DNA of 64,000 bases from Chthonomonas sp. UBA2362 (lineage in GTDB: Bacteria; Armatimonadota; Fimbriimonadia; Fimbriimonadales; Fimbriimonadaceae): positions 48,473 through 112,472 of the forward strand of contig DDTO01000004.1 of the NCBI GenBank assembly GCA_002344135.1. The letters run 5' to 3'. The notes under the pieces are model-generated. The model was not told the DNA's origin. It worked only from the letters and a program-made list of their open reading frames with translations, and made no database searches. Position 1 is the first letter of the stretch. Each line of letters starts with the position of its first letter. Both the position numbers and the translations under genes were made by a program. Positions 51,674 to 61,368 of the stretch are shown here, in pieces.

Positions 51674-53041
51674 TTAGACGCCTGTGAGGACCCGGCGGGC
51701 GATCTCGAAGTAGATGATGAGGCCCGTTGCGTCGACAAAAGTGGTGATGAAGGGGGCGCTCATGACCGCGGGGTCGACGCCGATGCGCTTGGCGCCGATC
51801 GGGAGCATCGATCCGACGGTCGCCGCCCATAAGACGACGGCGGGCAAGGCTCCTGCGACGACCATACTCAGCGGTAGGCCGCTGTGCCAGCCGAAATAGG
51901 CCCTGAGAAAGCCGATGGTGCCCAGGCAAAGGCCGATGATGAGGGCGGTGGGCAGCTCGCGGCGCACGACGACGAGCCAATCGGAGGTTCCGACCTCTCC
52001 GAGGGCGAGGGCGCGGGTGATGGTGGTGGTGACCTGGGACCCGCAGTTACCGCCCGCGCCGATGATGAGGGGGATGAAGAAGGTGAGAGGCGCGATGCCG
52101 AGCCCGTCGTCCTTCTCGCCGTAATAGCGGAGGACGGAGCCGGTCAGTGTCTCGGCGACGAAGAGCGCGACGAGCCAGGGCAAGCGCCTTTTGACGAGCT
52201 GCCAGACGCTGAGAGAGAGGTATGCCTCCGCGTCGCCGGAGACCGCGCCCAGTTTGAGCACGTCCTCGGTATCTGCCTCACTGACGACCTCTTGTGCGTC
52301 GTCGACGGTGAAGATGCCGAGCATCCGCCCGCGCGCGTCGACGACGGGCATGGCATAGAAGCCGTACTTGGCGACCAATCGGGCCGCTTCCTCGGCCTCT
52401 TCGGTGGCGGGGACGGTGACGATGGCCTCGACCATGACGTCTTTGGCCACGTCGGAGGGCTCGGCGCGGATCGCCTGGCGAAGACTGAAGACGCCGAGGA
52501 GGTGTCGGGCCCCGTCGATGACATAGATGTCGTTGACGGTCTCGTATTTGCCCTCGGGGGCGAGCCTTATGTCGGCGAGGATGGACTCCATGGTGGCTTC
52601 GGGGTCTGCTTCGAAGAAGTCCTCGGTCATGAGGCGCCCGACGCTGCCCTCGGGGAAGGCCATCAGGCGCCTTATCTCGAGCGCGTCCTCTCGTGGGATG
52701 ACTTCGAGGAGTGCTTCGAAGCGGTCGGGCTCGAGTTCCTCCTGAAGCTCGAGGGCGTCGTCCATCGGGAGGATGTCGAGGTAGAAGGCGAGGGTCGTGT
52801 CGGGGAGTTCGGCGACGTATCGGCGGGCAAGCTCGGTCGGGAGCTCGATCAAGACCTGGGCGGCGGTCTCGTCGTCGAGCTGTCGGAGGATGTTCAGGCC
52901 CTCGCTGGTGGAGAGCCGCTCGAATCCCTGGGCGATGTCGGCCGGGAGGAGGCCCTCGAGCTCCGATCGGACGACGTCTCGGTTCTCGACGCGGGAGAGG
53001 GAGCGCAGACGATCGAGAAAGGTTTTGACGTCGAGCTTCAT
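51674..53041 (-). CDS. mgtE: Magnesium transporter MgtE
   Basis: This homodimeric Mg2+ channel has 455 residues. It has an N-terminal acidic helical domain (LLPADIAQGFERLSTSEGLNILRQLDDETAAQVL), two CBS domains that sense Mg2+ (LRQAIRAEPSDVAKDVMVEAIVTVPATEE, then GFYAMPVVDARGRMLGIFTVDD) and a five-helix pore domain with PLIIGAGGNCGSQVTTTITRALALGE. ATG 53041 is fixed by GGAGG about 8 nt upstream; the frame continues to 53173 without family similarity. It is divergent from mutS. Confidence 0.95.
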   Translation of the reverse strand: MKLDVKTFLDRLRSLSRVENRDVVRSELEGLLPADIAQGFERLSTSEGLNILRQLDDETAAQVLIELPTELARRYVAELPDTTLAFYLDILPMDDALELQEELEPDRFEALLEVIPREDALEIRRLMAFPEGSVGRLMTEDFFEADPEATMESILADIRLAPEGKYETVNDIYVIDGARHLLGVFSLRQAIRAEPSDVAKDVMVEAIVTVPATEEAEEAARLVAKYGFYAMPVVDARGRMLGIFTVDDAQEVVSEADTEDVLKLGAVSGDAEAYLSLSVWQLVKRRLPWLVALFVAETLTGSVLRYYGEKDDGLGIAPLTFFIPLIIGAGGNCGSQVTTTITRALALGEVGTSDWLVVVRRELPTALIIGLCLGTIGFLRAYFGWHSGLPLSMVVAGALPAVVLWAATVGSMLPIGAKRIGVDPAVMSAPFITTFVDATGLIIYFEIARRVLTGV

Positions 53042-53180
53042 CCTGCGGCCTCCTTGTTCGTCGAGTTGGGCCGCTGGGGGCGGCGTCAGCGTTGGTGAGT
53101 ATTCATCGGGGTCGGCCAGGGGCCGGATGGGATTATGGCACCCGGAATCGGACCCGAGACGGACCTGCCACAATGCGCGC

Positions 53181-55757
53181 GTGCGGGCCCAGACCCCGAT
53201 GCTCCGGCAGTACTTCCAGACGAAGGAGTCGCATCCCGGCGTCCTGCTGGCGATGCGGGTCGGGGACTTCTACGAGTTCTATGGCGAGGATGCGAAGACC
53301 GCCGCCGACGCGCTGCAGATCACCCTGACGGGCCGGGAGGACGGCGAGAACGGGCGCATCGCGATGGCGGGGGTGCCGTATCACAGCGTCGAGAAGTACC
53401 TGGCGCGGCTGGTGCAGGCCGGCCACAAGGTGGCGCTCTGCGATCAAGTGGAGGACCCCAAGACCGCAAAGGGGCTCGTTCGCCGGGCGGTGACGCGGGT
53501 CCTCACCGCCGGGACGCTCCTCGAGGACTCGATGCTGGACTCGGGGCTGAACAACTTCCTGGCCGCGATCTGCGTTCTGGACGGGCGGGCCGGCCTTGCG
53601 ACCCTCGATCCCTCGACGGGCGAGTTCCTGGTGACGGAGATCGAAGGGGAACGCCTCGAGGAGAGGCTGCTGCAGGAACTGGCGCGCCTGCGCCCGGCCG
53701 AACTGCTCGTCGATAGCAAGCAAAGCGAGGTGGGGAAGACCGCGCACGCCGGCCTCGGGCTGAACGTGACGGAGGGCGAGGCACCGGACGCGGTCCGCGC
53801 GGTCCGGTCGCTGGTGGAGCGGTTCGAAGTGAAGAACCTGGCGGCGTATGGGTGCGAAGACAAGCCCGGTGCGATCGTCGCCGCGTCGATGATCCTCTCC
53901 TATGCGGAGAGGAACGGCCTCGCCCTGGGCCACGTGGACTCGCTCTCGACGTATTCCGTGGACGGGTTCATGACGCTCGACCCGGCGACGCGCCGCAGCC
54001 TGGAGCTGACGCAGAATTTGTCGGACGGGTCTCGGCGTCATACGCTCTTGTCGGTGCTCGACGAAGCCGTCACGGCGATGGGGCGACGCATGTTGCGGCG
54101 CTGGATCGAGCAACCTCTCCTTGAGGCCGAGGCGATTCGAGCCCGGCACGACGCGGTGTCGCGCCTCGTGGAAGCCTCCCTGGTCCGGGGCGATCTGCGC
54201 GACGGCCTGAGGCGGCTTGCGGACGTCGAACGACTCGTCTCTCGGGCCGCGGCGGGCATGGCATCGCCGGTCGATCTGGCGGCGCTGCGAGTCGCCCTCG
54301 AAGGGCTCCCGTTTCTTGCCAATAGTCTCCGCTCCGTTTCTTTCGGACGGCTCGAGGCCCTCGCCGGGGCGGTCGGGGACCACAGCGAACTGGCGTCGCT
54401 CTTGGCCCGAGCGCTGATCGTCGATCCGCCACATTCGATACGGGAGGGCGGTTTCATCCGTGAGGGCTACGACGTCGAACTGGACAAGCTCCGAGCCCTA
54501 AGCCGTGATGGACGGCAGTACATCGCCGCTCTGGAGAGCCGGGAGAAGGAGCGAACCGGAATCGGCGGCCTGAAGGTCGGCTACAACTCCGTCTTCGGCT
54601 ACTACCTGGAGGTCTCAAAGGCTCATCTCTCAAAGGTGCCGGAGGACTACATCCGCAAGCAGACCACCGCGAACGCCGAGCGGTACATCACCGCCGAACT
54701 GAAGGAGCACGAGTCGGCGGTCCTCGGCGCCGTCGATCGCTCGACTCAGCTGGAATCCGATCTCTTTGTTCGGCTTCGTGCACGAGTAGCGGAGCATTCC
54801 CGCGACCTGCTCCAGACGGCGCGGGCTCTGGCCGAAGTGGACGTGCTGGCAGCCTTGGCGGAGGTCGCGGTCGTCAGGCAGTATGTGCGTCCGGCGATCG
54901 TGGAGGAGGACGTGCTGGTCATCGAAGCCGCACGCCATCCGGTGGTCGAAGCCCAGGCAGGGACGTTCGTCCCCAACGACGTCGGCATGGCGCCGAGTGG
55001 CGACAAGGGAGCGAGGCTGATCGTCTTGACTGGGCCGAACATGAGCGGCAAGTCCACCTACCTGCGGCAGACCGCGCTCATCGTGCTGATGGCGCAATTC
55101 GGCTCCTTCGTGCCGGCCCGGCTGGCGAAACTCGGTCTTTGCGATCGAATCTTCGCCCGGATCGGCGCGAAGGACGAGCTCGCGCTCGGGCAGAGCACCT
55201 TCATGGTGGAGATGGTGGAGAGCGCAAACATCCTGAATCACGCATCGGAGCGAAGCCTGGTCATCCTCGACGAGATCGGTCGCGGCACGAGCACCTACGA
55301 CGGCCTCGCCATCGCATGGGCGATGGCGGAGCACCTGGCCGGCCTCGGGGCGAAGACGATGTTCGCGACCCACTATCATCAGCTCAACGCTCTCGCCGAT
55401 CAAGTGCGAGGAGTAGCCAACTTTAGGGTGAGCGTCCAGGAGTTCGGCGACGAGATCGTCTGGACCCACAAGGTGCTCCCTGGTGGCACGGATCGAAGCT
55501 ACGGCATCCACGTCGCTCGGATGGCGGGAGTACCCCATGCGGTGCTCCGGCGAGCCGCGGAGATCTTGGCGGACCTCGAGCAGGTCGACCGGGCGCCAAA
55601 GGCGGTCCGAACGTCCGAACAAGCAATGCAGCTGACGCTGTTCGAGGCGGCGGAGTCACCAGTCGTGAAGGAACTGCGGGACCTCGATCTCGACCGCATG
55701 ACACCGCTCGAGGCGATGCAAGCGTTAGACGAGCTCAAACGCAAGGCGAAGTCCTGA
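53181..55757 (+). CDS. mutS: DNA mismatch repair protein MutS
   Basis: MutS recognises mismatches and starts methyl-directed-type repair. The 858 residues begin at GTG (RAQTPMLRQYFQTKESHPGV); ATG 53199 is an alternative. The mismatch-contact motif GDFYEFYGEDA has the Phe and Glu at 30 and 32. The ATPase carries Walker A GPNMSGKSTYLRQTAL near 618 and the Walker B/dimer segment SLVILDEIGRGTSTYDGLAIAWA, then FATHYHQL. The C-terminal end is short, with no obvious tetramer domain. mutL is not in the window. Confidence 0.97.
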   Translation: MRAQTPMLRQYFQTKESHPGVLLAMRVGDFYEFYGEDAKTAADALQITLTGREDGENGRIAMAGVPYHSVEKYLARLVQAGHKVALCDQVEDPKTAKGLVRRAVTRVLTAGTLLEDSMLDSGLNNFLAAICVLDGRAGLATLDPSTGEFLVTEIEGERLEERLLQELARLRPAELLVDSKQSEVGKTAHAGLGLNVTEGEAPDAVRAVRSLVERFEVKNLAAYGCEDKPGAIVAASMILSYAERNGLALGHVDSLSTYSVDGFMTLDPATRRSLELTQNLSDGSRRHTLLSVLDEAVTAMGRRMLRRWIEQPLLEAEAIRARHDAVSRLVEASLVRGDLRDGLRRLADVERLVSRAAAGMASPVDLAALRVALEGLPFLANSLRSVSFGRLEALAGAVGDHSELASLLARALIVDPPHSIREGGFIREGYDVELDKLRALSRDGRQYIAALESREKERTGIGGLKVGYNSVFGYYLEVSKAHLSKVPEDYIRKQTTANAERYITAELKEHESAVLGAVDRSTQLESDLFVRLRARVAEHSRDLLQTARALAEVDVLAALAEVAVVRQYVRPAIVEEDVLVIEAARHPVVEAQAGTFVPNDVGMAPSGDKGARLIVLTGPNMSGKSTYLRQTALIVLMAQFGSFVPARLAKLGLCDRIFARIGAKDELALGQSTFMVEMVESANILNHASERSLVILDEIGRGTSTYDGLAIAWAMAEHLAGLGAKTMFATHYHQLNALADQVRGVANFRVSVQEFGDEIVWTHKVLPGGTDRSYGIHVARMAGVPHAVLRRAAEILADLEQVDRAPKAVRTSEQAMQLTLFEAAESPVVKELRDLDLDRMTPLEAMQALDELKRKAKS

Positions 55758-55769
55758 TTAACGAAAAGG

Positions 55770-55795
55770 CCCTCCCGCCAGTTGGCGGGAGGGCA
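55770..55795 (-). terminator. Intrinsic terminator of the dockerin gene at 55811
   Basis: GCCCTCCCGCCA and TGGCGGGAGGGC form a perfect 12-bp stem with a 2-nt loop. On the minus strand it is followed by CTTTTCGTTAAT, a usable U-rich tract. It lies between the convergent mutS and dockerin-gene ends and may serve both, but the T-run favours the minus strand. Confidence 0.8.
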
Positions 55796-55810
55796 AGGCG
55801 GTGGGTTGGC

Positions 55811-58000
55811 TTAGTTGTCGCCGACCGCGCCGAAGTTGTAGGAAAGGAGGGCGAAGTCTCCGATATCGACGGCGTCGTCGCCATTGAGATCGGCCATCGG
55901 GTTCCAGTTGCCATCGCCCGGCGAAGAACCGAACGCGAGTGACAGCAACGAATAGTCTCCGATGTTGACCTCGTTGTCGTTGTTCACGTCGCCGTTGACG
56001 AGCGTGAAGTTCACGCCGCTGACCGGGGAGCCGAGGAGATCGATGCTGCCGACTCGCTGTCGTCGAAGCCAGTGCGAACCCTTCGCCAGGACGTTGTAGC
56101 GGCCGCAGAGCGCGGTCGAGAACTGGTAAGAGCCGTCGTTTCCGAGCGGGACATTGGGGATCGTCGTGAGGGATCCACCGGCGGCAGGCCGCAGGTAGAG
56201 CGTCACGGTCTGGCCCGAAAGCGGCGCCTCGTAGTCGAGCAGTTCGACCGTGCCGTTGACGATGGTCGGCGGCATGGGTGGTCCGGTGATCGAAGCAATC
56301 AGGCTCTGCGTCGCGCCCGGCTTGAAGAGGCCGAGATCGAGACAAGTCGTAGTGGGAGCGGCATCGACTTCGAACCAGAAGTTGTAAACCGTCCCGTACT
56401 TCAGCGAATTGGCCTGGGGGTTCTGGGAGAACGTTTCGGTCTGCCAGAGTATCTTGCTGCCGTCGTAGTTGCCGACCCAGTTGTTGGGCACGCTCGTGTC
56501 GAGGTCGCGGAAGCCGATGTTGGTCACGTTGAGACCGGGCAGCATCGGGACCGTGAACGAGCGAACCTGCCGATCCAAGGTGAAGTTGTAGACGGCGTAG
56601 TCGTACTTGTAGCGGCCTCCGCCAAGGTTGGTCGTCTTGACGGCCACGATGACATCGCCCTCGGTGCGCGGCTGAGCGGTGGCTCGCATATCTCCGTAGA
56701 CCGTGATGGCCGGATTGAGAACCATGTTGGTGGTAGTCGAGAAGTTCCACATCGTGCCAGTCCAAGAGGGAACCGCCTTGCGGTAGCCGACCTGGTTGTA
56801 CATGTTCGTCTCGTTCTGGTTGATGTAGTACGCCTCGTAGTAGAACTCGGCCCCTGTGACGTTCAGATCGCCGTCGGCCACGTCGATGCGATGGGCGACC
56901 TCATCGAGGCCAGTGCCCGTGTTGCGGCGCGTGCAGTCCATCACGTAGTTCGAGAACCAAGAACCGGTGCAGGTCCAGCGGCCCGTCAAGGGGTTCACCT
57001 CGTCGCGTGGGCCGAGGTATCGCCGGTCTCCGTTGTTGCCCGTGCCATAGGTATCAGAGCAGCCGGGGCCGAGGAGGGTTCCGGTTCCGGGGTGCTGGCA
57101 GGTACCGCAGCCGCCGCTGTTCGTCGAGAGGAAGCCGTGCTTTAGCCAAGCGGCGCCGATCTGCTCGAACCGACCGTTCATGATTCGGAAGAGGTTCATG
57201 CAGATGACCGGGTGGTTTTCGCTCATCGGCGCGAACCAAGGAATATCGATCGTGCCGTAATTGCACGAAGTGGTACTCACCGAGAGTCCGTTTCGGCCAT
57301 TTGGATAGGTTCCGGTGCGGCCCAACGAGGAAAGGGAACTCAGGGCGGAGAGGCCGAGGTCGGTCACGCCGTCGCGGATCGGGTCGCGCCAGCCCTCGTC
57401 GCTGCCGCTCGAGCTTTCGAGTTCAACTCGCGGCGTGATACCAATGACGCCGACCAGGAGGCCAGCCAGGTCAGGGCGTCCGATCTGATTGGCAAACGAC
57501 TCGGAGAGGAACATGTCGCAACAGCCGATATAGAGCTGGCCGTACATCGGGTTGAAGAATGCGCCCGGCATCTTGATATCGAGCTTGAAGGGCGTGTTCG
57601 GATTGGTGCCGCCATACATAGTGAGCCCTTCATGCAGTTCCGGCCCGTTCGTGGCAATCCGGAAGTCGTGGAACGAGGCCTCGTACGATCCGTACTTCAG
57701 CGAGAAGCCGCCCTTCTGGACCGTCTTGCCGCCATCGAACAGCCGGTAAATGCCGTCCTGCGATTTGAAGCGGAGGTCGGACTCGCGAGTGATCATGAAG
57801 GCGACAGAATTCTCCATGCCGAACGGGTCCGTGCCGGTTTGGCTGATCGGCGAAAGCGTGAAACCGTTCACCTGGAGGATGCTGTTGAAGAAGAACATGC
57901 TTGTCGCGCCACCGACGGCCCGCCAGGTCTGCTCTGCCTGGGCGCTCGTGAACCCAAGAAACATCACGAGCGTCATTAAGAAAACTGAAAAGTGTCGCAT
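55811..58000 (-). CDS. Large secreted Cys-containing protein with dockerin-like tail
   Basis: This 729-residue exported protein has a signal peptide (MRHFSVFLMTLVMFLGFTSAQA). A long unassigned domain holds a Cys-rich stretch (GGCGTCQHPGTGTLLGPGC), then a beta-type module with HWLRR near residue 643. Dockerin-like repeats run from about 665 (GDVNNDNEVNIGDY and LNGDDAVDIGDF). GGGAG 5 nt before ATG 58000 sets the start. Many Trp, Tyr and Asn residues suggest a carbohydrate- or surface-facing protein; no enzyme motif is found. A good terminator follows. Confidence 0.72.
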   Translation of the reverse strand: MRHFSVFLMTLVMFLGFTSAQAEQTWRAVGGATSMFFFNSILQVNGFTLSPISQTGTDPFGMENSVAFMITRESDLRFKSQDGIYRLFDGGKTVQKGGFSLKYGSYEASFHDFRIATNGPELHEGLTMYGGTNPNTPFKLDIKMPGAFFNPMYGQLYIGCCDMFLSESFANQIGRPDLAGLLVGVIGITPRVELESSSGSDEGWRDPIRDGVTDLGLSALSSLSSLGRTGTYPNGRNGLSVSTTSCNYGTIDIPWFAPMSENHPVICMNLFRIMNGRFEQIGAAWLKHGFLSTNSGGCGTCQHPGTGTLLGPGCSDTYGTGNNGDRRYLGPRDEVNPLTGRWTCTGSWFSNYVMDCTRRNTGTGLDEVAHRIDVADGDLNVTGAEFYYEAYYINQNETNMYNQVGYRKAVPSWTGTMWNFSTTTNMVLNPAITVYGDMRATAQPRTEGDVIVAVKTTNLGGGRYKYDYAVYNFTLDRQVRSFTVPMLPGLNVTNIGFRDLDTSVPNNWVGNYDGSKILWQTETFSQNPQANSLKYGTVYNFWFEVDAAPTTTCLDLGLFKPGATQSLIASITGPPMPPTIVNGTVELLDYEAPLSGQTVTLYLRPAAGGSLTTIPNVPLGNDGSYQFSTALCGRYNVLAKGSHWLRRQRVGSIDLLGSPVSGVNFTLVNGDVNNDNEVNIGDYSLLSLAFGSSPGDGNWNPMADLNGDDAVDIGDFALLSYNFGAVGDN

Positions 58001-58224
58001 GGTATCTCCCTTTGGCCGACGCGAAGCAAACAATTCGCCGCTCAACCTTTTGGTCCGGCCTTTGATTCATTGTATACCGATTTCAGGTCCGATGGGATGA
58101 GCTGGGGCAGAAGAAAATGCCGGTATCGAAGCGGAAACAATGGTCGCCAGGGGAGTAGATTGGCGTAATCTGAGTTACGTTTTCGGCTCGCGCGACACGA
58201 GCCGTGCGATGCAAGGAGAGATCG

Positions 58225-59598
58225 ATGGTAAGAATGATTGCTGTAAAAGGGGCGATTGCGTTGCTTATTGCCGTGCTGATCGGCTGTGGCGGTGGCGGGA
58301 CCGGTGGAGTTGGCCCAGCACCCGATCCCGGCCCCGGCCCGTCGCCGAATCCCGATCCGGGACCATCGCCCGATCCCGATCCTCGCATCGACACCGATCT
58401 CACCAAAGTTCCCAATGGCCTCGGGGTCGACATACGGACTTCGATCGCCCCGGACAGCGAATGGAATCTGCTTGCCGAGGCTGGTTTCAAGCTCGTGCGC
58501 TTCAATATGCACTGGTCCTCGGTCGAGAAGAGTAAGGGGGTCTACAACTTCAAGCAAGACGGACAGGATTACGATCGACTCGTGGAGGCCATGGCGAGCC
58601 GTGGAGTTCGAGTCTCCTTCCACTTGGCCTATGAGAATCCGCTCTACGATCAAGGCTATGCCCCATACACGGCCGAGGGCCGGGCCGCCTTCGCGCGGTT
58701 TGCCAAGGCCTGCGCTGCCCGGTACAAGGGCGAGTTCATTATCTGGGAGATTTGGAACGAGCCGAACGTAGACCAGTTTTGGCGAGATGCGCCGAAGAGC
58801 ACGACGCCCCGGCACGTGCTCTATGCAGAACTGGCTCGCGAGACAATTCTCGCCATGCGGCAGGCCGATCCTAACGCCTTCATCCTAGGTCCCGCAGTCG
58901 GGCCGCTCGATCGACCTGAGGCGTGGGAGTTCATTCGCGAAATGGGGAGGACTGGAGTGCTCGCAATGGTCGACGGCGTATCGGTCCATCCTTATCGCTC
59001 GACGGCGCCTGAGACCGTAATGCTCGACTATGACTGGCTCGATGATATCATCCGCCAGAACGTTCCTTCGGGCAAGCCTGTGTTCAACACCGAGGTCGGT
59101 CGCTCGACGGGAGTTTATCCTGGCGTGCCCCGAATCAGCGAGGACCAGCAGGCTCAAAGGTTGGTGCAGACTTACTTCGTCGACCAAGCCCATGGGGTGC
59201 CGTTGACGGTTTGGTACAACTGGGCCGACCTCGGCCCGAATCGCGACGAGGTTCACGATAACTTCGGTGTGGTGACGTACAGTCGCGATCGGCTCAAGCC
59301 CGCATACCATGCCGCGCGGACGCTCTCGACGATGTTCCGTGGCTTTCGATTCGCCGAAGCGATCGACCGAGGCTTGCGAGGGGCATATGTACTGAGGTTC
59401 GAGAAGGACGGAGAATCCCTCCTCGTTCTTTGGGCGGCCAACACGATGCTGTCGAGCTTCGACGTTCGGATTCCCGCGGGAACCTGGCAGATCGTCGATA
59501 TCTACGGTGCGCCAGGGGCAACGATCGAGGCCGATGGTGGCGCGTCCACGATCGCGCTAACCGAGAAGCCGATTTACCTGCGCCAGGTTGGCAAGTAA
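58225..59598 (+). CDS. Lipoprotein glycosidase of clan GH-A (GH5/GH39-like)
   Basis: The product is 457 residues. A lipoprotein signal (IALLIAVLIGC, lipid Cys21) is followed by a Pro/Asp/Gly linker (residues 31-53, PDPGP-type repeats). A (beta/alpha)8 glycosidase follows. The acid/base Glu179 is in WEIWNEPN, and the nucleophile Glu290 is in PVFNTEVGRS, with VSVHPYRS between. This is the GH-A pattern seen in GH5, GH39 and GH51; the family is not certain. ATG 58225 has GGAGA 6 nt upstream. It probably acts on plant or bacterial polysaccharide outside the inner membrane. Confidence 0.82.
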   Translation: MVRMIAVKGAIALLIAVLIGCGGGGTGGVGPAPDPGPGPSPNPDPGPSPDPDPRIDTDLTKVPNGLGVDIRTSIAPDSEWNLLAEAGFKLVRFNMHWSSVEKSKGVYNFKQDGQDYDRLVEAMASRGVRVSFHLAYENPLYDQGYAPYTAEGRAAFARFAKACAARYKGEFIIWEIWNEPNVDQFWRDAPKSTTPRHVLYAELARETILAMRQADPNAFILGPAVGPLDRPEAWEFIREMGRTGVLAMVDGVSVHPYRSTAPETVMLDYDWLDDIIRQNVPSGKPVFNTEVGRSTGVYPGVPRISEDQQAQRLVQTYFVDQAHGVPLTVWYNWADLGPNRDEVHDNFGVVTYSRDRLKPAYHAARTLSTMFRGFRFAEAIDRGLRGAYVLRFEKDGESLLVLWAANTMLSSFDVRIPAGTWQIVDIYGAPGATIEADGGASTIALTEKPIYLRQVGK

Positions 59599-59636
59599 TC
59601 CTGGTATCTAAGCGGCAAATGGCGGATAATAGCGCC

Positions 59637-61310
59637 ATGTCGAACGAACGGATTCTCGATGGCAGCGGCCTCACCCGCCGCGAACTCTTGGCGGCTGGCG
59701 CCGGCGCAGTAGCTGGAAGCTCATTGCTCGGCGCTCTCTCAGGCTGTGGCGGCTTCGTGGGCAGCGAAGCGGGGCCCCTCGATTCGTACGTGCTCGACGT
59801 CGCGTTTCGCGATCTCGTTATCGGCGGCCGGCAGTGCCGACTGAGGTGCTACAACGGCATGATTCCCGGGCCGACGATCCGGACGGCGCCCGCGCATCGG
59901 TTGAGGGTGAAGATTCAAAACGGTCTCCCGCCGAACAAGCCGCTCCCAGGAGCCATGGCCGGCGGCGGGCACGTGATGGGCAGAGCAACGGATCGAGAAG
60001 ACGTGTATCGCCAGAACACGCCCCACATGTTCAACAGCACCAACGTCCATTATCACGGCCTTCAGATCAAGCCGCACCTGTTCGATCCGCTGGGGACGAC
60101 GCAGGGCGACGCGCCCATGCTGGAGATCGCTCCGGGCAAGGACTTCACCTATGAGTTCGCCATTCCGGGCAATCACCCGAGCGGCATGTATCTCTATCAC
60201 CCGCACTTCCACGGGTCCACGCTGCTTCAGGTGGTAAACGGTATGGCCGGCGTGATCATCGTCGAGGGACCCATCGACCGGGTGCCAGAGATAGCGGCCG
60301 CGCGAGACATTCCGATCGCGATCACCGACCTCGGACTCTTCCCGTCGATCGACAACCCCAACATTTGGACCAACGATCCCACGCCGGGCAAGTTCTTCAA
60401 CCAGCAGACCGGTCTGCCGCTGGACGGATATGGACTTGGCGCCTACATGATCCAGCAATTCCTCGTGAACGGCAATCCTGTTTACGAATACGACTTCACC
60501 ACCGGCAATCAGGTCAATCGCCAACTGCCCGTCGACCGCATTTCGATTCGCCCCGGTGAGGTGCTTCGGCTGAGGTTCGCCAACGCGACGAGCGATACGT
60601 TCATGCCGGTCGTGATCGAAGGCCACACGATGCACGTGATCGCCTACGACGGGATCAACGTGCTTCATCCGAGGCCTAAACCCTATGTCCCAGGCATTGC
60701 GCAAGCCGAACTAGCGCCCTTCAACCGGGTGGAGTGCCTCATCAAGGGAGGCGCCCCCGGCGTCTATCAGGTTCTCCAATTGGCGCAGAGCGAGCAGTTC
60801 GCTCCGGTGCCCGAGAAGGTCCTCCTCGAGATCGTCGTCGAAGGCCAGCCGATGGACATGCCTTTGCCGACCTCGCTGCCGCTACCCGAGCGCGAGTACC
60901 CTCTGCCGACCGCTGCGGATGTCACGGGTTACCACGGCGTCCAGTTCTCCGTTCAGTTCCCGTATCCGCAGCTTCCCACCGGAGTCGGGTTCCTGCTCAA
61001 CGGGCTGCTGTACGACGAGTACCGCGTCGATCACGTTTCGCGACTCGGGGGCGTAGAGGACTGGACGCTGACCAACATCAGCCAGGAAGGCCATCCCTTC
61101 CATCTCCACGTGAACTCGTTCCAGGTGATATCGATCAACAACGTCTTCTTAGATGAGACGATGATCATGGACACTATCTGGTTGCGACCCAATCAGCCGA
61201 TCGTGATCCGGGTTCCGTTCCGGCAGTGGACCGGCAAGTCGGTCTACCACTGCCACATCCTGCCCCATGAGGATACGGGCATGATGCAGAACTTTAACAT
61301 CCTTCCGTAG
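59637..61310 (+). CDS. Tat-exported multicopper oxidase
   Basis: This copper oxidase has a Tat signal (LTRRELLAAGAGAVAG) followed by a possible lipobox LSGC ending at Cys37. All copper motifs are present: HYHG (138-141), YHPHFHG (188-193), HPFHLH (about 486) and HCHILPHEDTGMM (about 538-550) with type 1 Cys, His and axial Met. Two or three cupredoxin domains fit the 557 residues. It probably oxidises phenols, metals or bilirubin-like compounds in the envelope. An alternative ATG lies 18 bp upstream at 59619. Confidence 0.92.
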   Translation: MSNERILDGSGLTRRELLAAGAGAVAGSSLLGALSGCGGFVGSEAGPLDSYVLDVAFRDLVIGGRQCRLRCYNGMIPGPTIRTAPAHRLRVKIQNGLPPNKPLPGAMAGGGHVMGRATDREDVYRQNTPHMFNSTNVHYHGLQIKPHLFDPLGTTQGDAPMLEIAPGKDFTYEFAIPGNHPSGMYLYHPHFHGSTLLQVVNGMAGVIIVEGPIDRVPEIAAARDIPIAITDLGLFPSIDNPNIWTNDPTPGKFFNQQTGLPLDGYGLGAYMIQQFLVNGNPVYEYDFTTGNQVNRQLPVDRISIRPGEVLRLRFANATSDTFMPVVIEGHTMHVIAYDGINVLHPRPKPYVPGIAQAELAPFNRVECLIKGGAPGVYQVLQLAQSEQFAPVPEKVLLEIVVEGQPMDMPLPTSLPLPEREYPLPTAADVTGYHGVQFSVQFPYPQLPTGVGFLLNGLLYDEYRVDHVSRLGGVEDWTLTNISQEGHPFHLHVNSFQVISINNVFLDETMIMDTIWLRPNQPIVIRVPFRQWTGKSVYHCHILPHEDTGMMQNFNILP

Positions 61311-61368
61311 GCGGCGCAGGTGACTTCCTCGCCTCATCGCGAGGGAGTCACCGTGCCACAATCGGCTT

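Noticed and set aside
51884..53098. Plus-strand open frame of 404 codons opposite mgtE
   Set aside because: Asp/Glu/Gly-rich antisense of a well-defined transporter gene.
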